Positions 7,800 to 12,085 of a DNA stretch of 12,085 nt are shown piece by piece. The notes below the pieces were generated by a model, which worked only from the letters and a program-made list of their open reading frames with translations, was not told the origin of the DNA and did not search any database. Source of the stretch: Flavobacteriales bacterium (GTDB lineage Bacteria; Bacteroidota; Bacteroidia; Flavobacteriales; JADGDT01); the NCBI GenBank assembly GCA_023145275.1, contig JAGLEB010000118.1, positions 1-12,085 of the forward strand, in the 5' to 3' direction. Each line of letters opens with the position of its first letter. The first letter of the stretch is position 1. The translations under genes and the position numbers were made by a program.

Positions 7800-9287
7800 A
7801 TGAAAAAAATAAATATATACATGTCACTAGCTCTAACACTAACTGTGTTATTTAGCTCGTGTTCAAAAGAGTTTTTGAATACTCCTCCTCCAAACATTTC
7901 AGATGATTCATTTTATACTTCTGACGATGTTGCACGCGGAGCTCTTGCGGGAGTATATGATCCATTAGCGAGATACGATTATTCTCAGCAGCACGAATGG
8001 ATGCTTGGAGATGTTGTTTCTGATGATGCAGAAAAAGGTGGCGAAGGTCCTAATGATGCAGCTTATGCTCAAGAACTAAAAGAATTTAGAGCAAACTCTG
8101 AAAACAAGCTTTTAGGTGATCGTTGGGTTCAACCATATATTGGAATAAATAGAGCTAACAAGTTAATTCAAGGTATCGATGGAAATGATAATATTTCTGA
8201 AGATGTACAGATTAGAATTATTGGTGAGTCTAAATTTTTAAGAGCATATTACCACTTTCAATTGACGAAAGTTTTTGGAAGAATTCCAATTGTGAATAAA
8301 GTTCTTCAACCTTCAGAATTCACTAAGCCTCAGAATGAAATTTCTGAAGTTTATGCTCAGATTGAGTTAGATTTATTAGATGCAATTAGTGTTTTGCCAT
8401 ATAAAAGAGATTTGGCTGCTGAGGATATTGGTCGTGCAACAAAAGGAGCTGCACAGTCAATGCTTGTGAAAATGTATATTTTCCAAGATAAATGGCAGGA
8501 AGCTGCTAATCTATCTGACATTGTTATAGGTGAAGGTAATTATAGCTTAGAGCCAAATTACGCAGATGTATTTAGAACAGTTGGAGAGAATGGTGTAGAA
8601 TCAATATTCGAGATTCAATACATGTCAATTGCAGGAGATTCTGAATGGGGTGATGCTAACGAAGGTAACGTTACTGCTATTTATCAAGGAACTCGTGAAT
8701 TATATAACGACAAAGGCGAGATAGTTTCTGGTTGGGGTTGGGGTTTCAACCTACCTACTCAAAACTTATATGACGAGTATGAGACTGGTGATTTAAGATT
8801 AAAAGCTACTATTATCGGAGATGGTGAAAAAGCTTTTGAGGGTACTGATGATGAAGAAATAATTGCTACACAGCATATCAACAACACTGGATACGACGAT
8901 ACAGTTTACCACAGTTTGAAATACTATATACCTGCTAGCGAGCGTAACGATATGTCTGATGCTCCAAACAACTGGAGAGTTATTAGATATGCAGATTTAC
9001 TTCTTTGGAATGCTGAAGCTAAAGCTCATTTAGGTGGCGATTGGAAAACTCCTTTAAATGAAGTTAGAGCTAGAGCTGGTCTTTCGGCTGTTACAGGTTC
9101 TGATGCACTAAAAGCTGTTTATCACGAACGTAGAGTTGAACTAGCAATGGAAGCTCACAGATATTGGGACTTAGTACGTACTGGTAGAGGAGATTTGATG
9201 AAGGGTTATAGCGAAAACAAAAGGTATTTACCAATACCTCAAAAGGAGCTAGCTCTTAATCCAAACTTAGTTCAGAATCCATATTAA
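7800..9287 (+). CDS. susD-like: SusD/RagB-family glycan-binding lipoprotein
   Basis: Outer-membrane, surface-exposed lipoprotein that captures glycan and closes over the SusC barrel. The 495 residues start with a lipoprotein signal (lipobox FSSC, Cys21) and the typical SusD opening CSKEFLNTPPP. The acidic/lysine residues just after Cys21 (KE) fit surface export. The N-terminal SusD-like half has the helical repeat motifs (WVQPYIGINRANKLI at 108-122, and FLRAYYHFQL at about 146-155). The C-terminal RagB/SusD half ends with the family's hallmark sequence: YHERRVELAMEAHRYWDLVR followed by YLPIPQKELALNPNLVQNPY. Length is normal for the family, and no truncation is seen. Tryptophan-rich WGWGF (about 312-316) may belong to the glycan-binding face. 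It pairs with susC upstream, and a strong hairpin lies in the 99 bases after its stop. Ligand unknown from sequence; a glucosamine-rich glycan is inferred from the enzymes. Confidence 0.97.
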   Translation: MKKINIYMSLALTLTVLFSSCSKEFLNTPPPNISDDSFYTSDDVARGALAGVYDPLARYDYSQQHEWMLGDVVSDDAEKGGEGPNDAAYAQELKEFRANSENKLLGDRWVQPYIGINRANKLIQGIDGNDNISEDVQIRIIGESKFLRAYYHFQLTKVFGRIPIVNKVLQPSEFTKPQNEISEVYAQIELDLLDAISVLPYKRDLAAEDIGRATKGAAQSMLVKMYIFQDKWQEAANLSDIVIGEGNYSLEPNYADVFRTVGENGVESIFEIQYMSIAGDSEWGDANEGNVTAIYQGTRELYNDKGEIVSGWGWGFNLPTQNLYDEYETGDLRLKATIIGDGEKAFEGTDDEEIIATQHINNTGYDDTVYHSLKYYIPASERNDMSDAPNNWRVIRYADLLLWNAEAKAHLGGDWKTPLNEVRARAGLSAVTGSDALKAVYHERRVELAMEAHRYWDLVRTGRGDLMKGYSENKRYLPIPQKELALNPNLVQNPY

Positions 9288-9310
9288 TATAAAAGTTTAT
9301 TAGGTGATTT

Positions 9311-9352
9311 GTTTATCTGTTTATTTAACTCACATCGAATAGACAGATAAAC
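9311..9352 (+). promoter_or_regulatory. Long RNA hairpin between susD and the binding-protein gene
   Basis: GTTTATCTGTTTATT (9311-9325) pairs with AATAGACAGATAAAC (9338-9352) over 15 positions with one G-U wobble, around a 12-base loop. No T-run follows the 3' arm, so it is not a standard intrinsic terminator. The 99-base gap also holds further copies of GTTTAT (9295-9300) and ATAAAC (9364-9369, 9372-9377) that could form alternative pairings. It could stabilise the upstream susCD message or reduce expression of the next gene; both are inference. Confidence 0.6.
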
Positions 9353-9386
9353 TTAACGAAGCCATAAACATATAAACAAAATAGAT

Positions 9387-10661
9387 ATGAAAAAATTATT
9401 ATATATAGCATCACTGGTAGCTACAGCTTTCTTCAGTGCATGCTCGCCTAGTATTGAAGTTCGAGACCTAGGGACTGAACTTCCTAAAATGGATATTACA
9501 ATTGATGATGCAGATCCAAATCAACCTATACTAACAGTTAGCGATCCATCTGTATTTAATGCAACATGGGACTTTGGTGGTGGAGTACTTTTACAAGGAA
9601 AAACAGTAAAAGGTTTCTTCCCTCTTGAAGGGTACTACAAGTATACTCTAACAGCAATGAATGGTTTAGGAGCAAGCGAAGGAATTGATTCTGTTTATGT
9701 TTCAAAAAGTAATCCTGATATGGTTTACGACATTGAAGAATATTCTTGGTTAGTAGGAGAAAAAGGAGAAGGTGGAAAAGTTTGGATTTGGGATCAAGAA
9801 GAAGTAGGCGGAAATGTTTCGTATATGACTGCTGGTTATGATTGGGACGAATTTTGGTGGAATCCTTATGCTGGAGATGATGGAGCAAGTTTGGCTGATT
9901 TAACAAATGAGATAAAATTTGATCTTGAAGGTGCATTTAATTTTACACGCTACTCTTCTAAAGATGTAGAAGCTGAAAAAGGTAATTTCGTTTTAAATAT
10001 TAATGAGATGTCTCTTAGTATTTCAGGTGCTCACATTCCTAACTGGAACGAGCCTAACTTAGATGATGCTATTAAATCTACAGGACAATACACAATACAA
10101 GTAATCAACAAGTACGAGCTATTGTTATGGCAAAATGACGAAGTTAATGGTTACGGATGGGCTTGGAAATTTAAAGCAAGAGATTTAGATAAATATTCAG
10201 ATCCAATTTACAAATTGGCAGGAAAAGATACTGAGAGTGGAAAAACTTGGATATTTAATCAGGATGCTCCAGGAGAAAATGTATGCTATATGACTGCAAA
10301 CTACGACTGGGAAGAGTTTTGGTGGAACCCTTATGATGGTGATGCAGGTACTGATTTGCCAGATTATAACAATGATATTAAGTTTGAGTTAGACTATACT
10401 TACACTCGTATGGATGTTGATGGTAATGAAATTGAAAAAGGAAAATATACTTTTGATTCTGAAGCAATGGTAATAACATTAATGGATGCACATTTACCAA
10501 ACTACAACGATAGTAATCTTGACCCTGATGTTATTGCAACTAATACTTATCAAGTTAAAATTCTTGATAATGATAATTTGTTAATGTGGCAAGATCAAAG
10601 CACTATTAACCCTGACGATTTTGACTATGCATGGGCTTGGAGCTTTAAAGTTAAAAATTAA
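9387..10661 (+). CDS. PKD-like two-module surface glycan-binding lipoprotein
   Basis: Probable surface glycan-binding protein (SGBP) working with SusC/SusD; no catalytic motif was recognised. The 424 residues carry a lipoprotein signal (FSAC, Cys19), then a PKD-like immunoglobulin fold (about 36-106, with WDFGGG at 61-66 and EGYYKYTLTAMNGLG at 81-95). Two homologous modules follow (about 117-265 and 271-422). Each has a GK-W-W/F-Q strand, YMTA-YDW-EFWWNPY, a D/N-I-KF-L segment, an AH-PN loop and a closing Y-WAW-FK strand. The modules are rich in Trp and Tyr and in acidic residues, suited to stacking against sugars and, speculatively, to binding a cationic polymer such as chitosan. It is third in the susC-susD cluster, the usual SGBP position, and is followed by a strong terminator. 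Similar PKD lipoproteins accompany laminarin and mixed-linkage glucan loci, so the fold alone does not define the ligand. Confidence 0.82.
   Translation: MKKLLYIASLVATAFFSACSPSIEVRDLGTELPKMDITIDDADPNQPILTVSDPSVFNATWDFGGGVLLQGKTVKGFFPLEGYYKYTLTAMNGLGASEGIDSVYVSKSNPDMVYDIEEYSWLVGEKGEGGKVWIWDQEEVGGNVSYMTAGYDWDEFWWNPYAGDDGASLADLTNEIKFDLEGAFNFTRYSSKDVEAEKGNFVLNINEMSLSISGAHIPNWNEPNLDDAIKSTGQYTIQVINKYELLLWQNDEVNGYGWAWKFKARDLDKYSDPIYKLAGKDTESGKTWIFNQDAPGENVCYMTANYDWEEFWWNPYDGDAGTDLPDYNNDIKFELDYTYTRMDVDGNEIEKGKYTFDSEAMVITLMDAHLPNYNDSNLDPDVIATNTYQVKILDNDNLLMWQDQSTINPDDFDYAWAWSFKVKN
9735..10652 (+). repeat. Tandem duplicated domain inside the binding protein
   Basis: Two adjacent coding modules, about 9735-10181 and 10197-10652, encode clearly related protein sequence. 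The most alike stretch is DWDEFWWNPYAGDDG in the first and DWEEFWWNPYDGDAG in the second. The closing strands (YGWAWKFKAR and YAWAWSFKVK) and the AH-PN-N loops also align. The DNA has diverged at many third positions, so the duplication is not very recent. Confidence 0.8.
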
Positions 10662-10683
10662 TTGTTAGTATTTATTCACTATT

Positions 10684-10724
10684 AGAGCTAATCAACCTTC
10701 GCGGAATGATTAGCTCTTTTTTTT
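10684..10724 (+). terminator. Intrinsic terminator after the binding-protein gene
   Basis: AGAGCTAATCA (10684-10694) pairs perfectly with TGATTAGCTCT (10707-10717) over 11 bp around a 12-base loop. The last base of the 3' arm begins a run of eight T (10717-10724). This is a textbook Rho-independent terminator on the + strand. There is no matching A-run on the 5' side, so it should not work equally well in reverse. It lies 22 bases after the binding-protein stop and only 24 bases before the preferred GH8 start. Confidence 0.9.
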
Positions 10725-10748
10725 ATAAGATATTTAATGCAATCAATC

Positions 10749-12083
10749 ATGAAACAAGTATCTACTTTAATATTATTCATTTCATTTACTATTGCAATTT
10801 CTGCCCAGAACATCCCCTACCCTAATCATACACAATACAAATCTCATATAAAACCTAACAAAACTCAAAGTGAACTAGATAATGCCACAACAAGAATCTA
10901 TGACTCTTGGAAAAAATATCACCTCAAAAAGGGCTGTAAAGAAAGTGAATACAAAGTAGATTACAACAAAGGGGAAACTGTTTCTGAAGCCCATGGATAT
11001 GGTATGATGATAACTGCATTTATGGCGGGTTATGACCCTATGTCGAAGGAATACTTTGATGGAATGTTTAATTATTTCAAAAATCATCCAAGTAATGTTA
11101 ATGCAAACCTAATGGCGTGGAAACAAAATAAAAATTGTGTTGATGTTGATGGTGCATCTTCCGCATCAGATGGAGATATAGATATTGCCTTTGCCCTACT
11201 TCTTGCAGATAAACAATGGGGAAGCTTAGGGGAAATAAATTATTTGGCAGAAGCTAAAAGAATGATTGCTGCCATTAGAACTCATGATATAAATAGAAAA
11301 AACCATAATGTTACCTATGGTGATTGGGTCAATAGTTCAAGTTCTAAATATTACAATGCTACTAGAAGTTCAGACTTTATTATAGATCACTTTAGAAGTT
11401 TTTCAAAAATTGATGCTTCTTCTAAATGGAATTCTGTTATTAATAAATGTTACAGCATTATAGATGCTATTCAAATTAATTATTCTAAATCTACGGGACT
11501 AGTACCCGACTTTATCATCAATACAAACACCAAACCAAAGCCTGCTTCATCAAATCATTTAGAAGGAGATAACGATGGAAATTATTACTATAATGCCTGT
11601 AGGTTTCCGTGGAGAATTGGAACGGATTACCTAATCTCTGGAGATGATAGAGCAAAAAAAGCTCTTGATATGTTGAATAATTGGATAATTACAAAGACAG
11701 GCAACAACCCTAAAAACATTAAAGACGGATACACTCTAGACGGAACAGAAATAGCTTCATGGAGCGATGCTGCTTTTGTTGCTCCTTTAGCTGTTTCTGC
11801 TATGTTAACTAAAGATCAAAAATGGCTTGATGATATTTACAATTACGTTTCAAAAATGAATGTTACAAAATCTAATTATTATGAAAGCTCTATTCAACTA
11901 TTATCAATGATAGTAATTTCAGGAAATTACTGGACCCCAGAAAATTTTGGGTTATCAAATTCTAACAATAAGCTCAACAAAATAAAACTCTATCCTAACC
12001 CCTGTTCTACTGGAAGAGTACAAATAGAATTCAGTTCTAAACTAACAAGGATATCTAATGTACTCAAGTTTCCCACATCTTAA
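10749..12083 (+). CDS. Secreted GH8 endo-glycosidase, probable chitosanase
   Basis: Inverting endo-hydrolase of family GH8. In the 444 residues from 10749, a Sec signal peptide (about 1-19, ending ISA before QN) precedes an (alpha/alpha)6-barrel domain (about 25-400). The predicted proton donor is Glu80 in SEAHGYGM (79-86). The GH8 signature ASDGDIDIAFALLLADKQW (139-157) matches fully, with Asp141 the conserved substrate-binding acid. RSSDF (206-210) and YYYNACRFPWRI (279-290) are also family motifs. The loop HLEGDND (270-276) supplies Glu272 as candidate base, as in the GH8b group of Bacillus chitosanases, to which the whole domain looks closest from memory. GH8b also contains licheninases and cellulases, so chitosanase is favoured by the GH2 neighbour rather than proven. 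A T9SS sorting motif (YPNP, 415-418) starts near the end but stops early. I chose the ATG at 10749 because it gives a standard signal peptide; 10737 would add MQSI. It follows a terminator closely. Confidence 0.88.
   Translation: MKQVSTLILFISFTIAISAQNIPYPNHTQYKSHIKPNKTQSELDNATTRIYDSWKKYHLKKGCKESEYKVDYNKGETVSEAHGYGMMITAFMAGYDPMSKEYFDGMFNYFKNHPSNVNANLMAWKQNKNCVDVDGASSASDGDIDIAFALLLADKQWGSLGEINYLAEAKRMIAAIRTHDINRKNHNVTYGDWVNSSSSKYYNATRSSDFIIDHFRSFSKIDASSKWNSVINKCYSIIDAIQINYSKSTGLVPDFIINTNTKPKPASSNHLEGDNDGNYYYNACRFPWRIGTDYLISGDDRAKKALDMLNNWIITKTGNNPKNIKDGYTLDGTEIASWSDAAFVAPLAVSAMLTKDQKWLDDIYNYVSKMNVTKSNYYESSIQLLSMIVISGNYWTPENFGLSNSNNKLNKIKLYPNPCSTGRVQIEFSSKLTRISNVLKFPTS
11979..12080 (+). other. 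Shortened T9SS C-terminal sorting domain
   Basis: KIKLYPNPCSTGRVQIEF is the characteristic opening of the type A T9SS sorting domain (LYPNP, then G-x-x-x-I strand). Such domains usually run about 70 to 80 residues and include a later strand like V-x-I-Y-D-x-x-G. Here only about 34 residues are encoded before TAA at 12081-12083. The sequence after ISNV (LKFPTS) does not look like the family. The end is either truly truncated or frameshifted; the window stops two bases later. Confidence 0.7.
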
Positions 12084-12085
12084 TT

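Noticed and set aside
9556..9936. Antisense open frame opposite the binding-protein gene
   Set aside because: Its translation is a low-complexity run of Leu, His and Gln, as expected from the reverse of a Glu/Gly-rich coding strand. It lies wholly inside a well-supported lipoprotein gene.
4741..10661. Laminarin or mixed-linkage glucan locus
   Set aside because: The PKD-type binding protein and GH8 would fit, but no GH16, GH17, GH3 or GH30 gene is present and the GH2 type points to glucosamine. Kept as the main alternative rather than excluded.
1..12085. Mobile element, CRISPR array, tRNA or rRNA
   Set aside because: No transposase, integrase, terminal repeats, regularly spaced repeats or RNA-gene sequence was recognised anywhere in the window.

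Overview
The window is AT-rich DNA that reads as a Bacteroidota chromosome. The evidence is a SusC/SusD pair, Bacteroidota-type lipoprotein signals, A-rich rather than Shine-Dalgarno leaders, and a C-terminal type IX secretion (T9SS) sorting motif on the last protein. T9SS use and base composition suit a marine or environmental lineage (Flavobacteriia or Marinilabiliales-like) better than gut Bacteroides, but genus cannot be fixed from this window.

Layout, all on the + strand. 1-287: non-coding leader with a 17-bp perfect palindrome (95-111). 288-2888: lipoprotein GH2 glycosidase of the exo-beta-D-glucosaminidase (CsxA) type. 2920-3750 and 3769-4656: two ROK-family sugar kinase homologues in tandem, the second with a damaged phosphate-binding loop. 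4741-7743: SusC-type TonB-dependent transporter. 7800-9287: SusD-type glycan-binding lipoprotein. 9387-10661: lipoprotein with a PKD-like domain and two tandem aromatic-rich modules, a likely surface glycan-binding protein. 10684-10724: strong intrinsic terminator. 10749-12083: secreted GH8 endo-glycosidase of the chitosanase-containing GH8b type, with a shortened T9SS sorting domain. Notable hairpins lie between susC and susD and between susD and the binding protein. No terminator is visible between 288 and 10684, so the first six genes look like one transcription unit.

Interpretation (inference): this is a polysaccharide utilisation locus whose most likely substrate is chitosan or another glucosamine-rich beta-1,4-glycan. 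The secreted GH8 enzyme would cut the polymer. SusD and the two-module lipoprotein would capture oligomers and SusC would import them. The GH2 lipoprotein would trim glucosamine from the non-reducing end, and the ROK kinase would phosphorylate the released sugar. The pointer to glucosamine comes mainly from the GH2 enzyme, whose predicted acid/base sits in a Gly-Ser-Asp motif typical of exo-glucosaminidases instead of the usual GH2 Asn-Glu. No chitinase (GH18/19), GH20 hexosaminidase, deacetylase or transcriptional regulator is present in the window. A beta-glucan substrate remains the main alternative, because GH8 and this style of binding protein also occur in beta-glucan loci.
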